From Cyanobacterium sp. Dongsha4 (lineage in GTDB: Bacteria; Cyanobacteriota; Cyanobacteriia; Cyanobacteriales; Cyanobacteriaceae): 64,000 bases of DNA. The notes beneath the pieces were generated by a model. That model was not told the origin of the DNA. It made no database searches and saw nothing but the letters and a program-made list of their open reading frames with translations. Position numbers and translations under genes: made by a program. This document shows positions 44,035 through 54,470 of this stretch, in pieces (the stretch's first letter is position 1; each line of letters opens with the position of its first letter). The DNA is taken from the NCBI RefSeq assembly GCF_036345015.1, contig NZ_CP084098.1:434001-498000 (forward strand), written 5' to 3'.

Positions 44035-45108
44035 TTAAGTTAACTCAATTTGTGAGTCATCACCAATCATAAAACTTAAGGCTTTAGGGCGTTTTGGCAC
44101 AAAATGTATTTTTGCTCTTTGCCCAATCACACTATCAACAATTCTTTGCTCAATACCTTTTACTTCCGCCGATTTTAAAATTACACTATGTTCAAGATCA
44201 ATCTCGCTTAAGTGAACATTGTCAGCAATACTAGAATAAGGACCGATAAAACAGTTTTCCAGATGACAATCATCTCCAATAATCACAGGACCTCTAATAG
44301 TTGAGTTAATAATTGTTGTGTTTTTTCCTATTTTAACTCTGCCAATAATTTGACTATTATCAGTAATTTCATATTTATAATCTGCTGTTAAATTCGTATC
44401 TAAAATAATACGGTTAGCTTCTAATAAATCATCTTTTTTTCCCGTATCTAACCACCAATTTTTTAATTCTTGAGCTGAAACAGGTTTTTTATTTTCAATT
44501 AAAGATTGAATCGCATCCGTTATTTCTAATTCCCCCCTAGCAGAAGGTTTTAGATTGTTAATCACGTCATGAATTGCGGAAGAGAAAAAATAAATACCCA
44601 CCAAAGCTAAATTAGAGGGAGGATTTTTTGGCTTTTCTATTAATTCTAAAACCTCTCCTTTTTCATTAATTTTTGCGACCCCAAAAGCTGTAGGATTAGA
44701 TACCTTTCTAAGTAAAATTAAAGCGTCTAATTGTTGTTCCTTAAAATCTTGTAAATATAAATCTAAGTCCTCTGCAATTAAGTTATCTCCCAAGTACATA
44801 ACAAAAGGGGAATCTGCCAAAAAAGGCTGGGCGATTTTTACTGCATGGGCTAAACCGTCGGGGCTATCCTGATGAATGTAAGTTATTTTTGCTCCAAATC
44901 TACTGCCATCACCGGTTTTTTTCTGTATTTCTTCCCCTGTTTCAGGACTTATAATTATACCTATATCCGTAATTCCTGCCCTCACAATCGCTTCGATACC
45001 ATACCAAAGAATAGGTTTATTTGCCACTGGTACAAGTTGCTTTGCTCCCGTATAGGTGAGGGGTCTTAAACGAGTTCCTTTTCCACCAGATAGAATTAAT
45101 GCTTTCAT
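44035..45108 (-). CDS. rfbA: Glucose-1-phosphate thymidylyltransferase (long RfbA/StrD-type)
   Basis: Nucleotidyltransferase making dTDP-glucose, first step of dTDP-rhamnose or other deoxysugars. MKALILSGGKGTRLRPLTYTGAKQLVPVANKP (in part GGKGTRLRPLT, KQLVPVANKP) is the pyrophosphorylase signature. MYLGDNLI (about 104-111) holds the metal-binding Asp. At 357 residues it is the long form with a C-terminal left-handed beta-helix (GRVKIGKNTTIINSTIRGPVIIGDD in pieces). Specificity between dTDP-glucose and related donors is not certain. ATG 45108. Confidence 0.88.
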   Translation of the reverse strand: MKALILSGGKGTRLRPLTYTGAKQLVPVANKPILWYGIEAIVRAGITDIGIIISPETGEEIQKKTGDGSRFGAKITYIHQDSPDGLAHAVKIAQPFLADSPFVMYLGDNLIAEDLDLYLQDFKEQQLDALILLRKVSNPTAFGVAKINEKGEVLELIEKPKNPPSNLALVGIYFFSSAIHDVINNLKPSARGELEITDAIQSLIENKKPVSAQELKNWWLDTGKKDDLLEANRIILDTNLTADYKYEITDNSQIIGRVKIGKNTTIINSTIRGPVIIGDDCHLENCFIGPYSSIADNVHLSEIDLEHSVILKSAEVKGIEQRIVDSVIGQRAKIHFVPKRPKALSFMIGDDSQIELT

Positions 45109-45548
45109 AAATAATAAGAAATTGATAAAAGTTTGATTAACATTCTGATTGTAATTGTTTTGGCTCTTTTACTTGAAGTAAGATTAATTATGGCCTAACT
45201 AATGATAAATTCGAGTGTCTTAAACCTAAAACCTGTCTAAATCAAATATTATTACATCGAAATGAGGTTATATTTGACAATTGTATGTTGCCGATTTAAC
45301 TTTGCCTTTATATATCAGACAGATGAAATGACAATATTATCCATTCATTAATGAAAAAGAATAGCTATAATGGATATATGCCTATACATTGTCAATTAAT
45401 ATTAAGAAATATTAAGAAAAATGTTAAAGACTGTTGCAAAAATAGAGAAAAATTTATCTGTGTGACCGTTTTAGCTTAAATTCCTAAACATAAGCCATTT
45501 ATAATCAAATAAGATATTTTAACAACATTAATTTTTAGGAGATAAATC
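45109..45548. other. Divergent region upstream of chlP and the rfbA-like gene
   Basis: No gene. A diverged family-E right end lies at 45241-45270 (ATCGAAATGAGGTTA). Direct copies of AATATTAAGAAA occur at about 45400-45420. The ribosome site TAGGAGATAAATC precedes the chlP GTG start. The chlP promoter should be in 45300-45520. Confidence 0.45.
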
Positions 45549-46772
45549 GTGACAATTAGGGTTGCAGTAGTTGGCGGAGGTCCTGCAGGTTCTTCTACCG
45601 CAGAAGTGTTGGCGAAAGCTGGTATTGAAACTTATCTGTTTGAAAGAAAGTTAGACAACGCTAAACCTTGTGGAGGAGCAATTCCTCTTTGTATGGTCAG
45701 TGAGTTTGATTTACCCCCCGAAATTATTGATCGCCGTGTGCGTAAAATGAAGATGATTTCCCCTTCTAATATTGAGGTGAATATTGGTCAAACCCTCAAA
45801 GATGATGAATATATCGGGATGTGTCGTAGGGAAGTTTTAGATGGTTTTATGCGCGATCGCGCCGCTAAATTAGGGGCAAATTTAATTAATGGTACAGTAT
45901 ATCAATTAGATATTCCTTCTAACGACCGTGACCCTTATGTGCTTCATTATGCAGATCACTCCAATGGTACAGCCCAAGGGGAAATGAAAACATTAAAAGT
46001 GGATTTAGTCGTTGGTGCGGATGGTGCTAACTCTCGTATTGCAAAGGCGATCGATGCTGGAGATTACAACTATGCGATCGCATTCCAAGAAAGAATTAGA
46101 TTGCCTGAAGATAAAATGGCATACTATGAAGATCTTGCAGAAATGTATGTTGGTAATGATGTCTCCCCAGACTTTTATGCGTGGGTATTCCCTAAATATG
46201 ACCACGTTGCCGTTGGTACAGGTACAATGAAAGTAAATAAAGCCATTATCAAGGACTTACAAGCTGGTATTCGTAAACGTGCCGCCAAACGCCTTGAAGG
46301 GGGAGAAATAATCAAAGTTGAAGCTCACCCCATTCCTGAACATCCTCGCCCTCGTCGTGTAGTGGGTAGGGTTGCCCTTGTAGGAGATGCGGCTGGGACT
46401 GTTACCAAATCTTCTGGAGAAGGTATTTACTTCGCCGCTAAATCTGGCAGAATGTGTGCAGAAATGATTGTGGAAGCTAGTAACAACGGTCAAAAAGTAC
46501 CCTCTGAAGCTGATCTCAAAACCTATATCAAACGTTGGGATAAGAAATATGGGGCTACTTATTTAGTATTAGACATTTTACAGAGAGTCTTCTACCGCAG
46601 TGATGCAACTCGTGAGGCTTTTGTGGAAATGTGTGCTGACATTGATGTGCAAAAAATTACCTTTGATAGCTATCTCTACAAAACCGTTGTACCCAGTAAT
46701 CCATTAGTACAAATGAAAATTACTGCTAAAACCATCGGTAGCCTTTTAAGAGGTAACGCCTTAGCACCTTAA
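45549..46772 (+). CDS. chlP: Geranylgeranyl reductase
   Basis: NADPH-dependent reduction of geranylgeranyl diphosphate or geranylgeranyl-chlorophyll to phytyl forms for chlorophyll, tocopherol and phylloquinone, at the thylakoid. FAD-binding GGGPAGSSTAEVLAKAG is near residues 8-24. RKLDNAKPCGGAIP, RVALVGDAAGTVTKSSGEGI (about 275-294) and LDILQRVFYRSD match ChlP. 407 residues, normal. GTG start at 45549 with AGGAG 8 bases upstream. Confident. chlG at 54471 performs the linked step in the same pathway. Confidence 0.96.
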   Translation: MTIRVAVVGGGPAGSSTAEVLAKAGIETYLFERKLDNAKPCGGAIPLCMVSEFDLPPEIIDRRVRKMKMISPSNIEVNIGQTLKDDEYIGMCRREVLDGFMRDRAAKLGANLINGTVYQLDIPSNDRDPYVLHYADHSNGTAQGEMKTLKVDLVVGADGANSRIAKAIDAGDYNYAIAFQERIRLPEDKMAYYEDLAEMYVGNDVSPDFYAWVFPKYDHVAVGTGTMKVNKAIIKDLQAGIRKRAAKRLEGGEIIKVEAHPIPEHPRPRRVVGRVALVGDAAGTVTKSSGEGIYFAAKSGRMCAEMIVEASNNGQKVPSEADLKTYIKRWDKKYGATYLVLDILQRVFYRSDATREAFVEMCADIDVQKITFDSYLYKTVVPSNPLVQMKITAKTIGSLLRGNALAP

Positions 46773-47168
46773 TCAAATCTCAGATTAGTGTTTAAGGGTG
46801 AGAAGCAAAGTTAATTAACAATTAATTAACAATCGGTAATTAGTAATTAGTAATCAAAAAGTAATAGACAATGCTGAATGGCGTATTCATCAATAATTAT
46901 GATTCCGAATTTCTCAATTTCTCTGAGACTTTAGCATAAATGAATACTTTATCTCCAACTTGAGTTAATAAAGATTCTTTGTAAGTTTTAAGATGGGCGA
47001 TGGTTCATCTTATTTTTTTTACGAATTTATTTCTCATTAGAAAAATCTTGGAATCCATCACAAAACCCTTTATTATGGGATTAATGAATTATATAGAATA
47101 GTTTTTTAACTGATTGCAGAAAACTATCAACAAAAAATATATCAATAAATTTATTAGGAGAATAATCA
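46773..47168. other. Region upstream of petM, no further gene seen
   Basis: AT-rich, with AATTAGTAATTAGTAATC-type simple repeats near 46835. petM's ribosome site AGGAG is at 47156-47160. No other coding sequence or RNA was recognised. Confidence 0.4.
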
Positions 47169-47279
47169 ATGACTGCTGAAAGTATGTTGTTTAACGGGGC
47201 AATTCTTTGTTTTGCTGTTGTTTTAATTGGTTTAGCTTGGGGCTTTCTTTTACTAAAACTCACAGGTGAAAGCGAGTAA
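47169..47279 (+). CDS. petM: Cytochrome b6f complex subunit PetM (VII)
   Basis: Tiny single-span subunit of the cytochrome b6f complex in the thylakoid, 36 residues. The product [20 protein letters not shown], then [16 protein letters not shown], matches the known PetM pattern: short polar start, one membrane helix, conserved GLAWGF and acidic end. ATG at 47169 follows AGGAG eight bases upstream. Too short for length-filtered ORF calls, but the family match is clear. It is followed by a strong hairpin shared with the convergent peroxiredoxin gene. Confidence 0.93.
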   Translation: MTAESMLFNGAILCFAVVLIGLAWGFLLLKLTGESE

Positions 47280-47301
47280 TAAAGCAATAAAAAAAGAGAA
47301 A

Positions 47302-47318
47302 GGTGGGCATTGCCCACC
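47302..47318. terminator. Bidirectional hairpin terminator, petM / peroxiredoxin
   Basis: GGTGGGC-ATT-GCCCACC, a 7-bp G/C-rich perfect stem with a three-base loop. The minus-strand side continues TTTCTCTTTTTTT, a good T-tract for the peroxiredoxin transcript; the plus side lacks a clear T-run but may still help petM. Confidence 0.75.
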
Positions 47319-47350
47319 CTCAAATTAGATCAAAGAAAAAATTAAACTAT

Positions 47351-47986
47351 TTACTTGTTAGGCTGAGGAGTCATGCGCAAATAAGGTTTAATTTCTGTTA
47401 CTCCTTTAGGGAATTTTTGTTTAGCTTCTTCAGTAGGAATGGAGGGAACAACTACGCAATCTCCGCCATCTTGCCAGTTAGCTGGTGTTGCAACTTGATA
47501 GTTGTCAGTTAATTGTAAAGAATCAATAACTCTTAAAATTTCATCAAAGTTACGACCTGTACTAGCAGGATAGGTGATAGTTAGGCGCAATTTTTTATTT
47601 GAGTCGATGATAAAAACACTTCTCACAGTAAGATTGTTGAGAGAGTTGGGATGAATCATTCCGTATAAATCTGCTACTTTACGGTCTTCATCAGCGAGAA
47701 TAGGATAGTTAACTTGAGTGTTTTGGGTTTCATTAATATCTTGAATCCAACCCTGATGAGATTCAACACCATCAACGCTTAAGGCTAAAATTTTGACGTT
47801 GCGTTTATCAAATTCGGATTTTAAACTAGCTACAGTGCCTAATTCTGTGGTGCAAACTGGTGTGTAGTCAGCAGGATGAGAAAACAACACAACCCAACTG
47901 TCTCCGGCCCAATCATAAAAAGAAATTTCTCCTTGGCTAGATGCCTGGGTAAAATCAGGAACTTGATCTCCTAACTGTAATGTCAT
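47351..47986 (-). CDS. 1-Cys peroxiredoxin (Prx6-type)
   Basis: Thiol peroxidase of 211 residues that reduces peroxides with a single catalytic Cys. SHPADYTPVCTTELG (about 36-50) holds the peroxidatic Cys in PVCTTE. The long C-terminal arm (NWQDGGDCVVVPSIP, KPYLRMTPQPNK) is typical of the 1-Cys Prx6 group; the second Cys in GGDC is not in the resolving position. Cytosolic. It converges with petM, sharing a terminator, and its neighbours are photosynthetic genes. ATG 47986. Confidence 0.93.
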   Translation of the reverse strand: MTLQLGDQVPDFTQASSQGEISFYDWAGDSWVVLFSHPADYTPVCTTELGTVASLKSEFDKRNVKILALSVDGVESHQGWIQDINETQNTQVNYPILADEDRKVADLYGMIHPNSLNNLTVRSVFIIDSNKKLRLTITYPASTGRNFDEILRVIDSLQLTDNYQVATPANWQDGGDCVVVPSIPTEEAKQKFPKGVTEIKPYLRMTPQPNK

Positions 47987-48284
47987 AAATTTTATCTTTG
48001 TTTATATTTCAACTAAAATTTCTAGTTAAAATTGTCTCATATTTTTCTGTATTCATTGTACCAATTATCATTTTTTCTGTTATTCTTTACAAATCTTTAC
48101 TTATTTTCTGGGTTAAAGGGTTATTTCACTGATAGAATCTTATAGCAACCGAGTCTAGTAATACTGTCCATTTGGTAAATGTGGGAGTATTTTCCCCTGA
48201 AGATGGGAATTTCTCTGGTTCAATAAGATCAATAAATATAAGATAATTATTAAAATAATCTCAATTCTTGGAGGTCAAATTTTG

Positions 48285-48713
48285 ATGAAATTATGGCGTA
48301 ACCTTATTACTTTTATTGCTGTTGCTTTTTTCTTTTGTGCAGGAGTTTTTCATGCACCTGTACAGGCTTTAGATTTTAACACCGTATTACAGGCTAGTCC
48401 TCGCATAGTGGCGGCGGAAACAACTCGTCGCAATGCGGCTGATGATTTGTTAACCACTGAATTCGGTCAAAAAATCGACATTAATAACAGTGATATTCGT
48501 GATTTTCGTGAGTTGAAAGGCTTTTATCCTAAGTTAGCTAGTATTATTATTCAGAATGCTCCCTATGAGCAAGTAGAGGATGTTTTGAATATCCCCGGTT
48601 TAAGTGAAAACCAAAAAGAAAGATTACAAGCTAATTTGGATAACTTTACTGCTAATCCTCAGTCTAATGTTTTCAATGAGGGTGATGAGCGTTATAACGC
48701 TGGTGTCTATTAA
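48285..48713 (+). CDS. psbU: Photosystem II extrinsic protein PsbU
   Basis: The 12-kDa lumenal protein of photosystem II that stabilises the oxygen-evolving complex. Signal peptide region VAFFFCAGVFHAPVQA (cleavage after about residue 28-30), then mature LDFNTVLQASPR, NAADDLLTTEFGQKIDINNSDI, and helix-hairpin-helix type RELKGFYPKLASIIIQNAPY and DVLNIPGLSENQKERL. Total 142 residues. GGAGGT lies nine bases before ATG 48285; TTG 48282 is one codon earlier. Followed by a HIP1-based inverted repeat. Confidence 0.95.
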   Translation: MKLWRNLITFIAVAFFFCAGVFHAPVQALDFNTVLQASPRIVAAETTRRNAADDLLTTEFGQKIDINNSDIRDFRELKGFYPKLASIIIQNAPYEQVEDVLNIPGLSENQKERLQANLDNFTANPQSNVFNEGDERYNAGVY

Positions 48714-48738
48714 TTGTTAATTTCATATAGACTAAAAA

Positions 48739-48782
48739 GCGATCGCATCTTGTTGATTTTTTTATTATCTCGATGCGATCGC
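48739..48782. terminator. HIP1-containing inverted repeat between psbU and dnaK
   Basis: GCGATCGCATC (48739-48749) and GATGCGATCGC (48772-48782) form a perfect 11-bp stem with a 22-base AT-rich loop, located between the convergent ends of psbU and dnaK. It could terminate both transcripts, though neither side has a long T-run outside. Two HIP1 octamers build the stem. Confidence 0.45.
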
Positions 48783-48829
48783 ACTTTATTTGGAATTTAA
48801 TTTAATTACCTTGCCGCCCACTTATTTTA

Positions 48830-50842
48830 TTAATCTACCGTTTCGTAATCTCCCGTAATAGTTTCATCCTTATCATAATCAAAGTCTAAATCACTATCAT
48901 CCTCAGATATTTGACTTAAACCGCTTAAAATTTCATCCTCAATACTCTTAAAGTCGTCATCATCCTCCAAACTTTCATAAACAGTCGATTCTACTGATGG
49001 AGTTCCACTCCCTACCACAGTTGCTTCCTCCGCAGAATTGTAAGCCTGAGCACCAATATTAACCACCTTATCTCGTAACTCATTGACCATAAACTCCACT
49101 TCCGAAATAGGGACTCTGGGATTCTCCATAGCCTCAGTTGCCCTGCGTTCAAGAGTTTGAATTTCTTGCTTAAAATTTTCCCCCACTAAATTAGGAGTTT
49201 TTTCCACCATAAGCTGATAATTGTACATTAAACTATCTAATTGTTTCTTAAACTCCACTAAATCTAAACGACGACGATCCTGATCTGCATATTTCTGTGC
49301 CGCTTCTTTCATACTCTCTATTTCAGAAGAAGTCAAAGCCCCCGTATTTGTAATGAGAATACTTTTTTCTTGTCCTGTACCCTTATCTTTTGCCGAAACC
49401 TTTAAAATTCCATCCACATCAATATCAAAAGAAACCTCGATTTGGGGAACTCCCCTCGGTGCAGGAGGTATTCCAGTCAAGAGGAATTTTCCTAAACTTT
49501 TATTATCTTTTGCCATAGGGCGCTCACCCTGTAAAACATGAACTTCCACAGAAGTTTGACCATCCACTGCTGTTGAAAAAACCTGAGTCCGACTGGTGGG
49601 AATAGTAGTATTACGGTCAATAATTTTAGTACATACTTCTCCTAATGTTTCTAATCCTAGAGATAATGGGGTTACATCCAACAATAAAAGATTTCTAACT
49701 TCTCCACCTAAAACACCGCCTTGTACCGCCGCCCCTAACGCCACCGCCTCATCAGGGTTAACGGATCGATCTATGGGCATTTGTTTTCCAAAATATTCTT
49801 CTATCTTATTGGAAATAGCAGGAATACGAGTTGAGCCACCAACTAATACTATTCTGTTGACTTCTTCTTTCGTCAATTCCGAATCTTTTAAAGCCTGTTC
49901 CATAGGCGGAATGATCATTTCCACCAAAGGAGCAATTAATTCTTCTAATTGAGGACGAGATAATTCTAATTCTAAATGTTTCGGTCCATTATCATCGGCG
50001 GTGATAAAAGGTAAATTGATCGATGTCTCTGACAAATTTGACAACTCTATTTTTGCTTTTTCGGCGGCCTCCCTTAAGCGTTGCAACGCCATTTTATCCG
50101 TACTTAAATCAATTCCTTCCTGTTGCTTAAACTTTTCAATCAACCACTTAACAATTATGGCATCAAAATCATCTCCCCCTAGCTGATTATTGCCAGAAGT
50201 AGAAATAACTTCAAAAATACCATTACCCAACTGTAGTAAAGAAACATCAAATGTTCCTCCACCTAAGTCAAAAACTAAAACGTGTTGATCCTCATCTTGT
50301 TTATCTAAACCGTAAGCTAAAGCCGCCGCTGTGGGTTCATTAATAATTCTCATTACCTCTAAACCCGCAATAATCCCCGCATCTTTAGTCGCTTGTCGTT
50401 GAGCATCACTAAAATAAGCTGGAACTGTAATCACCGCCTGAGTCACCGTTTCTCCCAAAAAAGTTTCAGCATCAGTTTTTAGCTTTTGCAAAATCATCGA
50501 GGAAATTTCTTGAGGAGTATATTGTTTCCCTTGAATATCAACGTCAACGGTGTTATCTTTTCCTTTGACGCATTTGTAAGTCACTCGATTTCTTTCTTCT
50601 TCCGTCTCTTCCCATCTACGACCAATAAAACGCTTGATACTATAGATAGTATTTTCCGCATTCGTGACGGCTTGTCTTTTCGCTAATTGACCAACTAAGC
50701 GCTGACTACCCTTGCCAAAACCGACAATACTGGGAGTCGTTCTCGAACCTTCTTGGTTAGTGATGACGAGGGGTTTTCCCCCTTCTAAGACAGCAACGCA
50801 ACTATTGGTTGTTCCTAGATCTATTCCTATTACTTTTCCCAT
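48830..50842 (-). CDS. dnaK: Hsp70 chaperone DnaK (DnaK1-type, next to grpE)
   Basis: ATP-dependent Hsp70 of 670 residues. [17 protein letters not shown] at the start, [30 protein letters not shown] and [12 protein letters not shown] are the ATPase signatures. [25 protein letters not shown] marks the substrate domain. The acidic tail ([26 protein letters not shown]) ends ETVD instead of the EEVD-like end, as in cyanobacterial paralogues. Placement directly after grpE (86-base gap, same strand) fits the DnaK1 lineage of Synechocystis; that subtype assignment is inference. No dnaJ follows. Confidence 0.95.
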   Translation of the reverse strand: MGKVIGIDLGTTNSCVAVLEGGKPLVITNQEGSRTTPSIVGFGKGSQRLVGQLAKRQAVTNAENTIYSIKRFIGRRWEETEEERNRVTYKCVKGKDNTVDVDIQGKQYTPQEISSMILQKLKTDAETFLGETVTQAVITVPAYFSDAQRQATKDAGIIAGLEVMRIINEPTAAALAYGLDKQDEDQHVLVFDLGGGTFDVSLLQLGNGIFEVISTSGNNQLGGDDFDAIIVKWLIEKFKQQEGIDLSTDKMALQRLREAAEKAKIELSNLSETSINLPFITADDNGPKHLELELSRPQLEELIAPLVEMIIPPMEQALKDSELTKEEVNRIVLVGGSTRIPAISNKIEEYFGKQMPIDRSVNPDEAVALGAAVQGGVLGGEVRNLLLLDVTPLSLGLETLGEVCTKIIDRNTTIPTSRTQVFSTAVDGQTSVEVHVLQGERPMAKDNKSLGKFLLTGIPPAPRGVPQIEVSFDIDVDGILKVSAKDKGTGQEKSILITNTGALTSSEIESMKEAAQKYADQDRRRLDLVEFKKQLDSLMYNYQLMVEKTPNLVGENFKQEIQTLERRATEAMENPRVPISEVEFMVNELRDKVVNIGAQAYNSAEEATVVGSGTPSVESTVYESLEDDDDFKSIEDEILSGLSQISEDDSDLDFDYDKDETITGDYETVD

Positions 50843-50927
50843 AGTTAATAGTGGTGGCGGTGTTACATTTGAGCTATTGTAATTTAATTATAGTCAGAAC
50901 ATTATAATTGTTTAAACAATTTCTTGA

Positions 50928-51710
50928 CTATTCTTGACTATTTTCCGAGGTTTCTGATTCTAAATCGGTATTTTCAGATTCATTTTCCCCGGGCATAGCT
51001 ACTTTTACCATAGCGTAGCGCAATACTTGATCATCGATCATATAGCCTCTTACTAATTGCTCTATGACAGTACCTTCAGGATATTCGTTTGTGGGTTCTC
51101 TAAGCATAGCCTCATGGAAGTTCGGGTCAAAAGGTTGATTTTCTGGGCGCATTGCTGATACACCGACTTTTTTTAAACCTTCGACTAAAATTTTATATAC
51201 TCCCTGATAACTTTTATGAATAGTCATTTCACCGTCATTGGCAGGTTTGATTTGATTTCTAGCTCTCTCAAAGTTATCTACGGCGGGTAGAATTTCATTA
51301 ATAATTTTCTTTTTGACTTGAGATTCTAATTCTTCTTTTTCTCTACTGGTGCGACGACGGAAATTATCAAAATCGGCAGTCAGGCGCATAAATTGACTGT
51401 TAGCACTTTTTACCTGTTCTTCTTTTAGTTCTAGTTCTTGTTTTAGAGATTCTATTTCTTTTTGTAAGGATTCAACAACACTATTTAATTGGTTATTATC
51501 ATTTTGTGGCTCTGTGGCTTCAGCATTTGAAGGTTCGGCGTTTTCTTCATTGTTTACAACAGTTTCAGAGACTGGTTGCTGTTCAAAATCTGTTTCCATA
51601 ACTTCTGATTCTTGGTTATTTATTTCTTCGGAAGGGGAAGAGTTTGTTTCATGATCGGCAATATCTGTTTTTTTCTCTAATTCAGGATAGTTGTCCGCTT
51701 CACTCATCAT
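50928..51710 (-). CDS. grpE: Nucleotide exchange factor GrpE
   Basis: Releases ADP from DnaK. About 260 residues, longer than bacterial norms because of an acidic, Gln/Asn-rich N-terminal extension (about 1-75: [32 protein letters not shown] in pieces). The coiled coil is about 85-140 ([22 protein letters not shown] in pieces), and the conserved core is [32 protein letters not shown] and [12 protein letters not shown] 51710 is chosen (51707 also possible); the TTG at 51731 is weaker. It is transcribed ahead of dnaK. Confidence 0.94.
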   Translation of the reverse strand: MMSEADNYPELEKKTDIADHETNSSPSEEINNQESEVMETDFEQQPVSETVVNNEENAEPSNAEATEPQNDNNQLNSVVESLQKEIESLKQELELKEEQVKSANSQFMRLTADFDNFRRRTSREKEELESQVKKKIINEILPAVDNFERARNQIKPANDGEMTIHKSYQGVYKILVEGLKKVGVSAMRPENQPFDPNFHEAMLREPTNEYPEGTVIEQLVRGYMIDDQVLRYAMVKVAMPGENESENTDLESETSENSQE

Positions 51711-52210
51711 AGCTTTAATATTTTCCTTCAATGAAATTTATCAATAATAATACTAACTATAAGCATACTATTTTCATGATCCCAAAATCAAGATATTTAT
51801 GGTTAAAAGTCAATGAAAATAGAAAATAAATTTTGGTAGATATACCTCCTGTGTGAAATCTTTTTTAAATATTGATTATATATCTTAATTTTAGTACAGA
51901 AATAAGCATCATAAATTATCACTATAAATTGGCAATATTTACTTCTACTTTAGATATAATTAAATAAATTTAAGACCTAAAAATATAATTAGAAAAGAAT
52001 ACAATATATATGAAAAATATTTAGAAAAGTAAAAAACTAGAGCTGTTTATTGAAAAATTTTAATGAATAATCATCTTAAAAAGTTAACTAAAGTTATTAT
52101 TTATGGTCGATAAAAGACGCTCTGTCTTATTTATTGAAGTTGATAAAATTTAGTTTTTGTTTACACCTATGAATTAATCAAAGTTATACTCAATTATAAT
52201 GTTGTTCATT
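51711..52210. other. Region upstream of grpE, no gene seen
   Basis: About 500 AT-rich bases holding the grpE promoter on the minus strand. No CIRCE inverted repeat (TTAGCACTC type) was seen, and no small gene was recognised. Confidence 0.4.
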
Positions 52211-54382
52211 TTATATATTATTAGCTCCTTTATTTCTGATTTTTTGTCTAAACTTACGCAAGTCTTTCATTACTTCTTCTGCATTTTGGTAGCGATCGCT
52301 GAAGTGATAACGAGTCATTTTTTTGATTATACTAGCAGTTGGGCGACTAACATACTCTTGACTATTCCAAATAATTTCCCCTGTTTTATCGTCTCTAGGT
52401 AGTTTGTTGGGAAAATTACCTGTTAGGCAGTGAATTGCTAACATTCCCGTGGCGTAAATATCACTACTGAGACAAGGTTGTCCTGCTAATTGTTCGGGTG
52501 CGGCATAGCCTTCATTGCCGATGATGACGGTTTTCTGGTCGCTTTTACGAGATATTTGCTTAACTGCCCCAAAGTCAATGAGTACGATAGAATTATTGGT
52601 GTTGCGACGAATAATATTATCGGGTTTTATGTCTCGATGAATTAAATTATATTCTTGAATAAAAGTCAGAATTGACATAATTTCTTCTATAAGAATTAAA
52701 ACTTCTTTTTCTCTGTATTTTCCTTTTTCTCTTATTTCTCTCATAATGGTTTTTCCTTCAATATATTCTTGTATCAAGAAAAACTCGTTATTTTCTTCTA
52801 TATACGCTAATAGTTGAGGTATTTTTTCATGAGTCCCAACTTTCTCTAAAATTTTAGCTTCTGTTCTGAATAAACGTTGAACAATTTTTAAAAATTTTGG
52901 CTCTTTTGAGGAGGGTGTTAACCTTTTGACGACACAGTAGGGTTTACCGGGGCGTTGTAAGTCTCTCGATAAATAGGTACTGCCAAAACTACCTTTTCCT
53001 AGGGCTTTGACAATTTCATAGCGATTAACAATTAAAGAGCCTTGCTCATAGTTGATGATTGAAGGGGCATCGGTAATTTGCGATCGATTCTCCAATAACA
53101 TTTGTAGCATAGCGATGGATTTTTCTTGGTCTGCTACTTGTTTTTGAATGGTTAATTGTTCTTGTTTTGCCTGATAGGCATTATAGCTAACAAGTGCGAT
53201 CGCACCTCCAAAAAAAGCAAATAGAGGGGAAATAATGGGAATCCATCCCCCCCAAAAAGAAATAATAACGGCACTACCAACAATAATCGCAATGGCAACA
53301 CCTTGCCCTAAAATCATCACTAAAGGGCGAGAAAGAAACAGGATAGAACAACTACCTATCAAACCCCAAAGATAAATCCAGAGAATTTCTTGCCACTCTT
53401 GCCAACTCCAGATTAAAGGTTGCCCGTCAATAGCAGAAGTTAAAATTTGACTAGCCATATAACTATGAAGAGTTACCCCCGGCATTAACACCACATCTTC
53501 ACCCTGACGACTAAAAGGAGTATAAAAAGTATCTTTCAAACTAGGTGCAGAAACACCGATTAAAATAATTTTGTTAGCAATCAATTCAGGATTGATATTA
53601 CCCTGCAAAACCTCATTTAAAGTCACAGTGGGAGTAGGCTTGTCTCCTCGGCGATAATCAATCATAATTTGATAACCACTAGCATCAATATTTTGGTAAG
53701 CTCCAATAGTCTGATTAAGAGGTTTAAGGGTTGTTTTGCCCAATTTTAATAAACTATCTTCGGTGATTTCTGGCTCAATTCCCTCCGCCATTAAATAACT
53801 CAATGCCATTTGTAACCCCAGAGAGTAAGGAGTAGGGCATCTACTTTCTTGAGGATTAACATAAAATAAATTACGCCTTACTACTCCATCACCATCTATC
53901 ACTATATCCGCAAAACCCACCAATTCTATTGCCATAGTTGAGGGAGGAGGCACAGCAGGTTGATTTTCCGATTCTAACTTACAAACCCCAGAAATATTGC
54001 TACTAACACTAAAAATATTTTCTAACTTTTCTGCTCCGGGTTCAACGGGCAAATCACGATATAAATCAATGCCAATACCATAAGGATTATGTTGTAAAAG
54101 ATTATTAAGGCTTTTAGCTAAAGTAGCGTCACTAATAGGCCATTTCCCTTCTGTTTGAATATCATCTTCAGTTATTAATACTGTCAGTATGCGATTATCT
54201 TCCTTTTCGGCAGAACGTAATCTTATAAGTTTGTCATATGTTCCTAAGTCAAAATATTCAAATCCTCCCCCTTGTTTCAGAATCACTGTTAATGTACTAG
54301 CAATAACTGAAGCACTAATCACAGCAAAACTGGTTTTTCGCCATGATTTTTGATTTAACCATTGAGAGAAGGATATTAGCAT
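52211..54382 (-). CDS. CHASE2-domain serine/threonine protein kinase
   Basis: A 723-residue membrane kinase. One N-terminal membrane segment (about 17-35), an extracytoplasmic CHASE2 sensor domain (about 40-330), three further membrane segments (about 335-400), then a kinase domain (about 445-715). The kinase motifs are all intact: G-loop ALGKGSFGSTYLSRD, VVKRL lysine, HRDIKPDNII and LIDFGAVKQ (DFG), and APEQLAG. It senses an unknown signal and phosphorylates unknown targets. The gene lies 88 bases upstream of... its 3' neighbour is the grpE promoter region, while chlG lies upstream on the same strand. Confidence 0.92.
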   Translation of the reverse strand: MLISFSQWLNQKSWRKTSFAVISASVIASTLTVILKQGGGFEYFDLGTYDKLIRLRSAEKEDNRILTVLITEDDIQTEGKWPISDATLAKSLNNLLQHNPYGIGIDLYRDLPVEPGAEKLENIFSVSSNISGVCKLESENQPAVPPPSTMAIELVGFADIVIDGDGVVRRNLFYVNPQESRCPTPYSLGLQMALSYLMAEGIEPEITEDSLLKLGKTTLKPLNQTIGAYQNIDASGYQIMIDYRRGDKPTPTVTLNEVLQGNINPELIANKIILIGVSAPSLKDTFYTPFSRQGEDVVLMPGVTLHSYMASQILTSAIDGQPLIWSWQEWQEILWIYLWGLIGSCSILFLSRPLVMILGQGVAIAIIVGSAVIISFWGGWIPIISPLFAFFGGAIALVSYNAYQAKQEQLTIQKQVADQEKSIAMLQMLLENRSQITDAPSIINYEQGSLIVNRYEIVKALGKGSFGSTYLSRDLQRPGKPYCVVKRLTPSSKEPKFLKIVQRLFRTEAKILEKVGTHEKIPQLLAYIEENNEFFLIQEYIEGKTIMREIREKGKYREKEVLILIEEIMSILTFIQEYNLIHRDIKPDNIIRRNTNNSIVLIDFGAVKQISRKSDQKTVIIGNEGYAAPEQLAGQPCLSSDIYATGMLAIHCLTGNFPNKLPRDDKTGEIIWNSQEYVSRPTASIIKKMTRYHFSDRYQNAEEVMKDLRKFRQKIRNKGANNI

Positions 54383-54470
54383 GATGATGAAGGATTAAAA
54401 ATGAAAAATTAGCTTATCCCCAATACCTCAATATCCCAATACCTCAAATACCCCAACTCCGAAATCCTAA

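Noticed and set aside
46871-46939. 22-codon ORF (MLNGVFINNYDSEF) between chlP and petM
   Set aside because: Very short, no ribosome site, no family match.
51711-52210. CIRCE heat-shock operator upstream of grpE
   Set aside because: No TTAGCACTC-N9-GAGTGCTAA inverted repeat was found.
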